A stretch of DNA of 64,000 nucleotides from Butyrivibrio sp. Su6 (GTDB taxonomy: Bacteria; Bacillota; Clostridia; Lachnospirales; Lachnospiraceae), in NCBI RefSeq assembly GCF_900108105.1, contig NZ_FNUR01000001.1:248001-312000 (forward strand). Direction: 5' to 3'. Under the pieces are notes generated by a model, which saw nothing but the letters and a program-made list of their open reading frames with translations, searched no databases and was not told where the DNA came from. Every line of letters begins with the position of its first letter. Position 1 is the first letter of the stretch. The position numbers and the translations under genes are program-made. This document shows, one piece after another, positions 8,053-16,573 of this stretch.

Positions 8053-11010
8053 ATGATGAGATCACTTTATTCTGGTGTTGCAGGACTTCGTACACACCAG
8101 ACCAAAATGGATGTTCTTGGTAACAATATTGCCAACGTTAATACAACATCATTCAAATCCCAGTCTATTACATTTTCAGACCTTATGTATCAGACAACCC
8201 AGTCAGCATCTGGTGCTACTGAGACTAAGGGTGGTGTAAATGCAAGACAGATTGGTCTTGGCGCAAAGTCAGGTGCCATTGCTACAGCAATTGAATCCCA
8301 GGGCGCTACACAGACAACAAATAATCCATTTGATATCATGATCACCGGAAAGTCATTCTTCGTAGTTAATAACGGTAAAGAAAATCTCTATACAAGAGAC
8401 GGTTCTTTCTACGTTGATGGTGCCGGTAACCTTGCAATGCAGTCTAATGGTTATTTCGTAATGGGCTGGACAGCACAGGAAGACCCTGAGACAGGAGCTA
8501 TTACAGTAAATAAAAATGGTGGTTTATCCCAGCTTCAGATCATGAGCGCTGATAATACAACATATTCACCAGCATCTACAACAGCAGCTCTTTTCTCTGG
8601 AAATATCGATGATAATGATACAAACGTTATATCTGATGATGGTAAGACACTCACTCTGGAATTCTATGATAACAAGGGATATCTCTATACAGGTAAGTTC
8701 ACATTAAAGGATACAGGTACTGACGATCTTTTTTCACTTCAGCTTACAGATATAATTGATTCATCAGGAACATCAATCGGATCAACACTTATGAAGGGCG
8801 TTACTTTCGGAGCGACTGAAACTACTGATGTTGGTGTTACAGACGCATATAAAGTTGAAAATGGTGCAACAACTTCAGTTGTTAAGCTCCTTGCAGGAGC
8901 TACTGTATATTCAGGTGTTCCAACATCAGGTGCGCTGTCAGATCTTATGACAACAAGTAAAGCTAAATATGCGGGCATTTTGAAGGAAGTCTACGGAATA
9001 GACGATGCTACAGTAACAAGTGGAACTGAAGGCTATTCAAAGACATCACTATTTACAATAAGTGAAAGTGGAACTCTTACAATTACATATGATGCACCAA
9101 AGGAGACCAAGAGCCCTTCAGGATATACATACAATTCCAATAATTCAAATTCATATTATGTATCCAGTGATGGCACCGGAAAAGCATATATTGTACCTTC
9201 CACAACAGAAGGTTCAATGAAAACAGTTGTAGGTAATTCCAAGACCTTGCAGGCAACACTTAAAACTGTCTTTGGTATAAATGACGACGATCCGGCAACA
9301 GCAACTCAGACATCTCTTGAGAAGTATATATCAAGTGATTACTATCGCTTTAAATTTACAAGCAATGCAACAGGAAATGATTCATTTACTGTTATCAGTC
9401 AGCATTATCCTGATGAGACCAAGACAGCAACTCCTATAACCAAGACAGCTCTAAAAAATTACATTGATGACTTTGAAAATCTTGAAGCTAAATTAAATGA
9501 CACGACTGTTCCGGAAAATATTTATTATACATATGATAATGACACTTTAACACTTTATGGAACAAAACTTTCAGGCGAAGACCTTGAAGTACAGATAAGC
9601 GCTACGCAGCTTGCAAATATTACAACTGTTCCGCAGAATACTATATATGAGTATAACAATACAACAGTGATCACAAATGCAGCTAAAGCTGAGCTGGCGG
9701 CTGCTTTGGGCCTTGCAGATGCAGCTGCGCTGGATGCTTATATGTCCTCAAATGGTTTTACATATTTGGAGGTTAGCAATATTACAGGTACTCCCGGCAT
9801 TTTGTTCTACAAGAGTGAACCGGTAGAAGTTGCCGATGAAAGTAATCCGATTTTCACACAGACTATTTTCTCCAAGACATATACAGCAAAAGAGGGTACA
9901 TATCCTGAAAAGAAGGCATCTGAACTCGGCGGTGTATTTACCAACTCAACTGATGGATCAGCCTACGTTTTAAAGGGAACAGAAACAACTGTCAGTGATT
10001 ACAGTAAAGAAATGCTGCAGGATGTGTATGGCCTTACAAAAGGTTCTGCAACTGTTCAAAATACATATAAAGTTAAGATTTCGGCAAATGGCGGAATATC
10101 AATTTATGATACTGTTTCTGTTGATAAGAACATAGCTTCAGACTATGCTACACAGACAGCTGCTGATGGAACACTTACTTATGTTACTACTGCGGATACA
10201 ATTCCTGAGGGTTGGGAAGAAGTACCTAACACAGGAAATATTACAGACCTGATCTCAACAGCAACTGGCAATTATAAGAATCTTCTCAGCAAGGTTTATG
10301 GAATATCTGATTCAGATGCAGATGCGTTTGGAACAGATGGTACATATTCAATAAATGCTGATGGAAGCATTACTCTTACAACAGGTAGTCAGACTATTCA
10401 GCTTAAATTTAATCCTGCAAATGGTTCTCTTACTACAGCTAACGGAAATGCTAATGGAATGGTCAATATTAAATTTGATCAGACAATCCCTGGACTTGAA
10501 GCATTTGGATTCCAGCCAACTACTGCTGATGAAGAGGCTTTGAGGGGACAGCTTACAGTTGATTTCTCTACTGTAACTAATTACAACACAAGCGGAACAG
10601 CAACAATCAAGGCTGTAAAGGGAGATAAGTCATCTCTTAACACAGGACGTATGGTTGGTGAGATGAATGGTGTTACAATCGCTACTGATGGACAGATTCA
10701 CGCAACGTATTCAAATGGCCAGACAAAGCTTCTTGGACAGATTGCTTCAGCTGAATTTGCTAATGCATCAGGTCTTTCAAAAGAAGGTGATAACCTCTAT
10801 GCATCCACACTTAACTCTGGTGAGGCAACAATTCAGGATATTACTGTAGATGGAGGATATATGAACACAGGCGTTTTGGAAATGTCAAACGTAGACCTTT
10901 CAAAAGAGTTTACTGAAATGATCACAACACAACGTGGTTTCCAGGCAAACAGCCGTATCATCACAGTATCAGATACATTACTTGAAGAACTGACTAATCT
11001 TAAGAGATAA
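8053..11010 (+). CDS. flgE: Flagellar hook protein FlgE, unusually large with internal repeats
   Basis: FlgE builds the hook, the universal joint between basal body and filament. The N-terminus (LYSGVAGLRTHQTKMDVLGN, then NNIANVNTTSFK) and the C-terminus (VDLSKEFTEMITTQRGFQAN) are classical. At 985 residues it is more than twice the usual 400-450. The extra length is a Thr/Ser/Gly-rich insertion of roughly residues 280-790 with at least four related units of about 60 residues around a V(Y/F)G(I/L) core at residues 313, 406, 658 and 748. GATGGAGG precedes the ATG at 8053; a second ATG follows at 8056. A structured leader lies upstream and a strong terminator downstream. I see no frameshift. 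Confidence 0.95.
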   Translation: MMRSLYSGVAGLRTHQTKMDVLGNNIANVNTTSFKSQSITFSDLMYQTTQSASGATETKGGVNARQIGLGAKSGAIATAIESQGATQTTNNPFDIMITGKSFFVVNNGKENLYTRDGSFYVDGAGNLAMQSNGYFVMGWTAQEDPETGAITVNKNGGLSQLQIMSADNTTYSPASTTAALFSGNIDDNDTNVISDDGKTLTLEFYDNKGYLYTGKFTLKDTGTDDLFSLQLTDIIDSSGTSIGSTLMKGVTFGATETTDVGVTDAYKVENGATTSVVKLLAGATVYSGVPTSGALSDLMTTSKAKYAGILKEVYGIDDATVTSGTEGYSKTSLFTISESGTLTITYDAPKETKSPSGYTYNSNNSNSYYVSSDGTGKAYIVPSTTEGSMKTVVGNSKTLQATLKTVFGINDDDPATATQTSLEKYISSDYYRFKFTSNATGNDSFTVISQHYPDETKTATPITKTALKNYIDDFENLEAKLNDTTVPENIYYTYDNDTLTLYGTKLSGEDLEVQISATQLANITTVPQNTIYEYNNTTVITNAAKAELAAALGLADAAALDAYMSSNGFTYLEVSNITGTPGILFYKSEPVEVADESNPIFTQTIFSKTYTAKEGTYPEKKASELGGVFTNSTDGSAYVLKGTETTVSDYSKEMLQDVYGLTKGSATVQNTYKVKISANGGISIYDTVSVDKNIASDYATQTAADGTLTYVTTADTIPEGWEEVPNTGNITDLISTATGNYKNLLSKVYGISDSDADAFGTDGTYSINADGSITLTTGSQTIQLKFNPANGSLTTANGNANGMVNIKFDQTIPGLEAFGFQPTTADEEALRGQLTVDFSTVTNYNTSGTATIKAVKGDKSSLNTGRMVGEMNGVTIATDGQIHATYSNGQTKLLGQIASAEFANASGLSKEGDNLYASTLNSGEATIQDITVDGGYMNTGVLEMSNVDLSKEFTEMITTQRGFQANSRIITVSDTLLEELTNLKR

Positions 11011-11027
11011 AATTTAATAATATAAAT

Positions 11028-11069
11028 AAAAAGCGTCCCGTTGTCTCAAAAACAATGGGGCGCTTTTTT
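11028..11069 (+). terminator. Intrinsic terminator after flgE
   Basis: A stem of about 16 bp (from 11028, AAAAGCG...TTGT with ACAA...CGCTTTTT), including two G-T wobbles and a loop near 11045-11051, is followed by the T-run ending at 11069. It ends the fliK-flgE unit 18 bases after the flgE stop codon. Confidence 0.88.
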
Positions 11070-11107
11070 AGAAATCATTTTATTCTTACAATTTTGAATT
11101 TAAAAAT

Positions 11108-11116
11108 TGCTATAAT
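11108..11116 (+). promoter_or_regulatory. Extended -10 promoter of the cardiolipin synthase gene
   Basis: TG at 11108-11109, one base, then a perfect TATAAT at 11111-11116 forms an extended -10 element. No good -35 is present at 17 bases, which is tolerated for extended -10 promoters. It lies 39 bases upstream of the start codon at 11155 and after the flgE terminator, so the gene has its own promoter. Confidence 0.65.
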
Positions 11117-11154
11117 TATTCTATACATTTATAAGTGGCGAGGAGACGTTTTGT

Positions 11155-12723
11155 ATGAGTGAAGCAAAGCAGTTAACTATAGAGAAAAAAGCTGCAGTTA
11201 AAAATGGTGTATTTAGAATGGTCATAGCAGTATTTTCAGTAATACTTAATGCGTTGATCATTGTTTGCGGTGTTATTTGGCTTAATAATACTTGGCATTG
11301 GGTCTCAATACTTTTTTCTCTTATAAGCTTCTTTGTGGTTCTGGGTATTTACTCTATGAATCAGACAGCATCCATAAAAATGCCATGGATCATGCTTATC
11401 CTGGTACTTCCAGTCGCGGGAATAGTTTTTTATTTTCTTGTTGGCTATAACAGGGGCACAAAAAAGATGAGAAAGCGCTATGAGAACATTGATGAAATTC
11501 TGCTGCCACTTTTGCCTGATAATAGTGACGTGCAAAATAATCTCAAAGCTAAAAATCCTTATGTCTCAAATATTACACATTATCTAAAAAAGTATGCCCG
11601 TTATCCTGTTTATCAAAATACGGACATTACATATTTTGATGACGCGCTAAAGGGTATCGAAGATCAAAAAAGAGAGTTATTGAATGCAAAAGAATTCATT
11701 TTCATGGAATATCATGCTATTGAGGATGCTGAAAGTTGGCACAGCATTCAGGATATCCTTGAGCAAAAAGTAAAAGAGGGAGTTGAAGTCAGAGTTTTTT
11801 ATGATGACATGGGTAGTATTGGCTTTGTAACTACTGATTTTGTCAAAAGACTTCGTGCAAAGGGAATTCGTGCAAGAGTATTCAATCCATTTGCACCGGG
11901 ATTAAATCTTTTTCTTAATAATAGAGATCATAGGAAAATTACTGTAATTGATGGAAAAATAGGTTATACAGGGGGCTATAACATTGCAAATGAATATTTC
12001 CATGTATCTGAGCCATTTGGATACTGGAAAGATACGGGAATAAAGCTTTGTGGCGATGCAGTTAAGTCACTTACTGTGACATTTCTAGAAATGTGGAATG
12101 CGATAAAAGGAAATGACATAGATGATGTTACTTTTGACAAATATCTGAAAAATAACAATTACAAGGCCCTTGAAAATGGATTTATAGCACCCTTTGCTGA
12201 TAGCCCAATGGATAAAGAGCAGGTTGGAGAGGAAGTATACATGAGTATGGCTAACATGGCCAAAGACTATGTCTGGTACATTACGCCTTACCTTATCATT
12301 ACTGAAGAGATGATCCATGCGTTATCTCTTGCAGCCAAAAGAGGCGTTGATGTCAGAATAGTAACTCCAGGTATTCCTGACAAAAAGATTGTTTACAGTG
12401 TTACAAGGTCTTATTACAACGCACTTGCAAAGAATGGTGTCAGGATATACGAGTATTCTCCGGGATTTTGTCACGCTAAAATGAGTATCTGTGACGATTT
12501 TGCAGCTACCTGCGGAACAATCAATCTTGATTACAGAAGTCTGTATCATCATTTCGAAAATGGCTGTCTTTATGCTGATTGCAAAGCAGTTAAGGACACG
12601 AAGGAAGATTTTGAGCAAATATTTAAGGAATCAAAGGATGTTACTGAATATTATTCAAAAGGCAGGGGAGCATTTCTTAGGTTTGGACAGCTTCTTTTGA
12701 GGTTGGCAGCGCCACTTATGTGA
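11155..12723 (+). CDS. cls: Cardiolipin synthase (phospholipase D family)
   Basis: The 522-residue membrane protein condenses phosphatidylglycerol to cardiolipin. It has two N-terminal membrane helices (about residues 20-65 and 75-98 regions) and two HKD catalytic motifs: HRKITVID starting at His259 and HAKMSICD starting at His440, each followed by the GG(Y/T)N or GT.N pair (GYTGGYNI, CGTINLDYRS). Length and architecture match bacterial Cls. It lies between flgE and flbD with its own extended -10 promoter and terminators on both sides, so it is an independent unit inserted in the flagellar locus. GGCGAGGAG precedes the ATG. Confidence 0.93.
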   Translation: MSEAKQLTIEKKAAVKNGVFRMVIAVFSVILNALIIVCGVIWLNNTWHWVSILFSLISFFVVLGIYSMNQTASIKMPWIMLILVLPVAGIVFYFLVGYNRGTKKMRKRYENIDEILLPLLPDNSDVQNNLKAKNPYVSNITHYLKKYARYPVYQNTDITYFDDALKGIEDQKRELLNAKEFIFMEYHAIEDAESWHSIQDILEQKVKEGVEVRVFYDDMGSIGFVTTDFVKRLRAKGIRARVFNPFAPGLNLFLNNRDHRKITVIDGKIGYTGGYNIANEYFHVSEPFGYWKDTGIKLCGDAVKSLTVTFLEMWNAIKGNDIDDVTFDKYLKNNNYKALENGFIAPFADSPMDKEQVGEEVYMSMANMAKDYVWYITPYLIITEEMIHALSLAAKRGVDVRIVTPGIPDKKIVYSVTRSYYNALAKNGVRIYEYSPGFCHAKMSICDDFAATCGTINLDYRSLYHHFENGCLYADCKAVKDTKEDFEQIFKESKDVTEYYSKGRGAFLRFGQLLLRLAAPLM

Positions 12724-12776
12724 AGTGCTATTTTGCGAAGATAGTAGCAATGTGCATTTGCTAATAAACGATAGTG

Positions 12777-12805
12777 TAAAAACGCTATACAGAGCGTATT
12801 TTTTT
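12777..12805 (+). terminator. Probable intrinsic terminator after cls
   Basis: ACGCT (12782-12786) pairs with AGCGT (12793-12797) over a 6-base loop, extended by flanking A-T pairs with one bulge, and is followed by a T-run at 12799-12805. The stem is short, so confidence is moderate. Confidence 0.6.
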
Positions 12806-12993
12806 AAAAGATACTGTTATTAATAAAAATGTTGTGCTACAATTATTTTATTACCACTATATGTTGTGTAACTATGCATATATATAAATGTTAAAAATAT
12901 GTGAATGCAAAACGCAAAATTAATTTCAATATTATCGGTATAAAGTGTAATTAATTTGCAAATATGTCTAAAATGTGAACAAAAATATGAGTA

Positions 12994-13022
12994 TTGGTAC
13001 ACTAAAAGTGGTAAAATATATA
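12994..13022 (+). promoter_or_regulatory. Candidate sigma-A promoter upstream of flbD-motA
   Basis: TTGGTA at 12994-12999 and TATATA at 13017-13022 are separated by exactly 17 bases. The match to TTGACA/TATAAT is partial, and the region is AT-rich, so chance matches are possible. No sigma-28-type -10 was found here. Confidence 0.4.
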
Positions 13023-13098
13023 TAGTTAGAAATAAAATTTCAATTTTCTGTGAAATTTTTCGAAACAATGAAATTTTTAGATATTGACGGGGTGATAG

Positions 13099-13272
13099 AT
13101 GTCTAAAAGTATTATTGAACTAACAAAAATGGATACGAGGAAATTTCTTTTAAATGTTTCTTCCATAGAAACGGTAGAAGCTAACCCTGACACTGTGATC
13201 ATCTTGCGCAGTGGCAGGAAATTAATAGTCAGGGAATCTCCTGAAGATATATATAAGATTATAGAAAACTAA
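13099..13272 (+). CDS. flbD: FlbD/SwrD family flagellar protein
   Basis: This 57-residue gene is short and easily missed. The product starts MSKSIIELTKMDTRKFLLN and continues with VSSIETVEANPDTVIIL, then GRKLIVRESPEDIYKII. This pattern of an N-terminal strand, I-x-x-V/I-E and a GxKxxVxESxxE end is that of the FlbD family, whose Bacillus member SwrD raises motor power. A GGGGTGA ribosome site precedes the ATG. It lies just ahead of motA-motB-fliL, and in Bacillus the equivalent gene sits between flgE and fliL, so the context agrees with a stator-related role. The mechanism is unknown. Confidence 0.9.
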   Translation: MSKSIIELTKMDTRKFLLNVSSIETVEANPDTVIILRSGRKLIVRESPEDIYKIIEN

Positions 13273-13351
13273 ACTTATAATGTTGCAGCCAAATATATCA
13301 GTTAAACGGCATATAACTGGTATCTAATATTTATATGAAGGGGAAAACAGT

Positions 13352-14152
13352 ATGGATATTGCTTCATTACTTGGTGTTGGTCTTTGTTTTGTTTTCATGA
13401 TTCTGAGTATTGTCTTTTCAGCTGGTATCACCGGCGTCGTATACTTCCTTGATGCTCCTTCGGCGATGATCACATTCGGTGGAGCACTCATGGCGGTTTT
13501 GGCGTCGAGAAGCATGCCAAGCTTTATTAATGGTCTGAAATCTTACACCCTTATTTACAAAATGCCCTCTGATGACACTAAGGGCACAATAAAACAGATT
13601 ATTGATCTTTCAAATACAGCTCGTAAAGAAGGACTTCTTGCACTTGAGGAAGCAGCAAGCAATCTGGAAGATGCATTTATGAAAAAAGGCGTTGGTCTTA
13701 TTGTAGACGGTACTGAGCCTGAACTTGTAAAAAGTATTTTGGAAGCTGAGATTGATGCAATGTCTGAAAGGCATAAATCTAATTATTCTTTCTTTGGTGA
13801 TCTTGCAGGTATGGGACCTTCCTGGGGAATGATCGGTACACTTCTTGGTCTGGTTCTTATGCTTCAGAACATGTCTGATCCTTCATCTATCGGACCGTCC
13901 ATGGCGGTTGCCTTGATCACTACATTCTATGGATCGGTTCTTGCAAACTGGTTCTGTTATCCTGCTGAGAATAAACTGAAAGCCAGAGATAATGCAGAAT
14001 ATATGGCAAAAAGTATTGTTATTGAGGGTCTTTTGTCTATACAGGCAGGAGAAAATCCTCGTGTTACAGAAGAAAAGCTTAAATCATTCCTGTCACCGGG
14101 TGACAGAGCTGCTTATGAAGCTGAGAATGGTTCAGGTGATGGAGGAGAATAA
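13352..14152 (+). CDS. motA: Flagellar motor stator protein MotA
   Basis: MotA forms, with MotB, the ion-driven stator that turns the rotor. The 266-residue protein is of normal length with four membrane helices: two near the N-terminus (about residues 5-55) and two after residue 150 (SFFGDLAGMGPSWGMIGTLLG and the VALITTFYGSVLANWF helix). The cytoplasmic loop holds the charged segment that contacts FliG. AAGGGG lies before the ATG. It overlaps motB by one base, so the two subunits are made together. The coupling ion cannot be decided from this sequence. Confidence 0.96.
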   Translation: MDIASLLGVGLCFVFMILSIVFSAGITGVVYFLDAPSAMITFGGALMAVLASRSMPSFINGLKSYTLIYKMPSDDTKGTIKQIIDLSNTARKEGLLALEEAASNLEDAFMKKGVGLIVDGTEPELVKSILEAEIDAMSERHKSNYSFFGDLAGMGPSWGMIGTLLGLVLMLQNMSDPSSIGPSMAVALITTFYGSVLANWFCYPAENKLKARDNAEYMAKSIVIEGLLSIQAGENPRVTEEKLKSFLSPGDRAAYEAENGSGDGGE

Positions 14153-14985
14153 TGGCAAAGAAACCTGAGGAAATAAAACCTGGTTTGCCGGCCTGGCAAG
14201 GTACCTTCGGTGATCTGATGAACCTGCTCCTTTGTTTCTTCGTTTTGTTGTTTTCTATGGCTACGATGGATGCGGCCAAGTTTGAAGAAGTAGCTGCATC
14301 ATTCAGTTCGGCTTTTGGTATTTTTGATGGCGGTGAAATGGCACTTGGGCAGGGAGCACTTGTAGGCGATGGTGTTTCGCAGCTGACTGAGCTTTCAAGT
14401 TATATCACATCCATGGGTCTTGCGCAGACCGGAGATGATTCTGATTCAGATCAGGCTGATGTGGGTAATATGGACGAGGAAGAGCTTATGGAAGCGGCAG
14501 AAGAAGCTCAGATGGAAGCTTCTCAAAAGCTTGCAGAAAAAATAGAACAGGCCCTAGAAGAGGGAGAAATTGAAAACGAAGTTTCTCTTAACTATACCAG
14601 CCAATATGTTCAGCTTACTATCCAGGGTTCAATACTGTTTGATTCAGGCAAAACGGCTATAAAAGAGGATGTAATTCCTGTCCTTGAGAAAGTAGGACAG
14701 ATACTTGAATCCTACGCTGGAGGAACAATAGATATTGAAGGTCATACAGACAATGTACCAATGTCATCCGGTGGAAAATATGCAAACAATGATGAGCTTT
14801 CATCAGGAAGAGCGCTTGCGATATTTAACTATCTTTGTGAAAACACAACCCTTGACCCATCAAATATTGTTCATACAGGGCGTGGTGAATATGACCCTAT
14901 TGCAGATAACTCGACTGATGAAGGAAGAGCCCGGAACAGAAGAGTAGAGATTAAGATATACAATCCATTAAGTGCATCTTATTAA
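14152..14985 (+). CDS. motB: Flagellar motor stator protein MotB
   Basis: MotB anchors the stator to peptidoglycan and carries the ion-binding aspartate. In this 277-residue protein the single membrane helix contains FGDLMNLLLCFFVLLFSM, with the likely ion-binding Asp21. A linker rich in Glu/Ala/Asp follows (residues 95-150), then a C-terminal OmpA-like domain with IEGHTDNVPM, SSGRALAIFNYL and GRARNRRVEIKI, which binds peptidoglycan. GGAGGAG overlaps the motA end just before the ATG. Confidence 0.96.
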   Translation: MAKKPEEIKPGLPAWQGTFGDLMNLLLCFFVLLFSMATMDAAKFEEVAASFSSAFGIFDGGEMALGQGALVGDGVSQLTELSSYITSMGLAQTGDDSDSDQADVGNMDEEELMEAAEEAQMEASQKLAEKIEQALEEGEIENEVSLNYTSQYVQLTIQGSILFDSGKTAIKEDVIPVLEKVGQILESYAGGTIDIEGHTDNVPMSSGGKYANNDELSSGRALAIFNYLCENTTLDPSNIVHTGRGEYDPIADNSTDEGRARNRRVEIKIYNPLSASY

Positions 14986-15002
14986 GAGGGGGATACCTTT
15001 AA

Positions 15003-15539
15003 ATGAAAAAGAATTTATTATCCATTATTATTTTGGCACTTCTTGTAGTTAATCTGGCTATGAATGGATTTATGCTTCTTAGCGTTATGACTACAAATTC
15101 ACAGACAGCAAAGCTTATTTCGGATATAGCTGCTGCCCTGGAACTTGAGGCAAGTGGCGGGGCAGGCGGAGGGTTCTCCGGATCCGCATCTGGTACAGTT
15201 GGCGTTGCCAATCTTGCAACCTTTGGATTTACAGGAGACAACAGCCTTACGATCAGCTTGAAACCTGGAGCAGATGGAAAAGCACATTATATGGTTGCTG
15301 AAGTTCTCTTTTCTATGAACACAGCTTCAGCAGATTATGCAACCTATGGAACTTCAGAATCTATAGCCAGCATGAATGATCTGATCAAGTCAAAGGTTAT
15401 AGACATTCTTTCAAGTAAGACTATGGAAGAACTTCAAAGTGACATTCAGCCAGCGAAGGATGAAGTTATCGAGGCTATTCAGGAACTATATGGTTCAAAC
15501 TTTATCTATGACGTAAGTATAACAGCAATTTATCAGTAA
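15003..15539 (+). CDS. fliL: Flagellar basal body-associated protein FliL
   Basis: FliL is a single-pass membrane protein that surrounds or supports the stator. The 178-residue product has an N-terminal membrane helix (NLLSIIILALLVVNLAMNGF), a Gly/Ala/Ser-rich linker at about residues 50-65 and a C-terminal periplasmic domain ending in VSITAIYQ, with KSKVIDILSSKTMEEL typical of FliL. It lies between motB and fliM, as usual. Sequence conservation in this family is low, so the call leans partly on position. Confidence 0.85.
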   Translation: MKKNLLSIIILALLVVNLAMNGFMLLSVMTTNSQTAKLISDIAAALELEASGGAGGGFSGSASGTVGVANLATFGFTGDNSLTISLKPGADGKAHYMVAEVLFSMNTASADYATYGTSESIASMNDLIKSKVIDILSSKTMEELQSDIQPAKDEVIEAIQELYGSNFIYDVSITAIYQ

Positions 15540-15585
15540 ACTTATTACTTTAACACTAAATTACTACTGAGAAAGGAGATCCATT

Positions 15586-16569
15586 TTGAGTGAAGTACTG
15601 TCACAAAGTGAAATAGATGGTCTGTTGGCAGCGCTATCTAGCGGCGAACTTGATGTGGATCAGATGCAGGCGGCTGACGAAAAGAAAGTCAAGGATTATG
15701 ACTTTAAACGTCCTGCCAAGTTCTCCAAAGAGCACCTTCGAACCTTGGAGATGATCTACGAGCATTATGGAAGACTGTTATCAACTACACTACCTTTGTA
15801 TTTGAGAAAAAATGTATCGGTATCAGTTGCTAACTCTGAGACTGTTACATATTCGGAATTTAGTAATGCGCTTTCAAATCCTGTTATTTTAGGCGTCATA
15901 TCTTTTTTGCCACTTCAGGGAACTATTATATTGGAGCTCCAGGCTAATATAGGCTTTTCTTTTATCGACAGAATGCTTGGAGGCGAAGGAGGAACCCTTG
16001 ATAAGCCAAGGCCCTTTACTGACATAGAGATGCCGCTTATAGAAAAGCTTGTTACCATTTGCATGCAGCTTATGGTTGAACCGTGGCAAAGCGTTGTAGC
16101 CATAAATCCTGTAATGGAGAGAATTGAGACAAACCCTCAATTTGCCCAGGTTATTTCTCCAACAGATATGATCGCCATTGTCACTCTTAACATAAAGATA
16201 GGTGATACAGAAGGTCTTATGAACGTCTGTCTTCCATATTTCACATTAGAGAGTGTAATGGACAAGCTCAATACCAAGTTCTGGTTCTCTACAATGCAAA
16301 AGAACAATGATGAGGACTATCAGGATACGCTTGAAACCATGGTCAAACATGTTGATGTTCCGGTCAAGGCTATTCTTGGAAGATGTAATGTATCGGTCAG
16401 CGATTTTGTTCATCTTCAGGCCGGAGACATTATAAGGCTCGACAATAGAGTTAATACGGATATGCAGATCTATGTAGGCAATATATTTAAATTTACTGCG
16501 TTACCGGGTACGGCAAAAGATAAGTATGCTGTCAGGATAACGTCAGTTGTAAGAGAGGAGGACGAGTAG
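15586..16569 (+). CDS. fliM: Flagellar motor switch protein FliM
   Basis: FliM is the C-ring protein that receives phosphorylated CheY and changes rotation. The 327-residue protein opens with EVLSQSEIDGLLAAL, the CheY-binding EIDxLL motif, then the CheC-like middle domain (RPAKFSKEHLRTLEMIYEHY onward) and a C-terminal SpoA (FliN-like) domain from about residue 250. The start is a TTG at 15586 with AAAGGAGAT 5 bases upstream; no ATG precedes the CheY-binding motif. fliY follows after 4 bases. Confidence 0.97.
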   Translation: MSEVLSQSEIDGLLAALSSGELDVDQMQAADEKKVKDYDFKRPAKFSKEHLRTLEMIYEHYGRLLSTTLPLYLRKNVSVSVANSETVTYSEFSNALSNPVILGVISFLPLQGTIILELQANIGFSFIDRMLGGEGGTLDKPRPFTDIEMPLIEKLVTICMQLMVEPWQSVVAINPVMERIETNPQFAQVISPTDMIAIVTLNIKIGDTEGLMNVCLPYFTLESVMDKLNTKFWFSTMQKNNDEDYQDTLETMVKHVDVPVKAILGRCNVSVSDFVHLQAGDIIRLDNRVNTDMQIYVGNIFKFTALPGTAKDKYAVRITSVVREEDE

Positions 16570-16573
16570 GAGC

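Larger units (their letters stand above)
12724..13098 (+). other. 375-base AT-rich intergenic region
   Basis: This gap holds a terminator for the upstream cls gene (near 12777-12805) and a candidate promoter for flbD-motA-motB (12994-13022). The rest is very AT-rich with short direct repeats of GAAATTTTT around 13050-13080. I see no convincing coding sequence or structured RNA in it. Confidence 0.6.

Noticed and set aside
8739-8978. Open frames on the minus strand across flgE and many other genes
   Set aside because: They lie opposite genes with clear family motifs, have no ribosome sites and give low-complexity Ser/Pro/Cys-rich translations. They are shadows of the real frames.
8920-10420. 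flgE insertion as a separate gene or gene fusion by frameshift
   Set aside because: The frame is continuous with no stop or shift, and both ends of the protein are normal FlgE.
13040-13080. Direct repeats of GAAATTTTT before flbD as a regulatory array
   Set aside because: The stretch is very AT-rich and the copies are short and irregular, so chance is a sufficient explanation.
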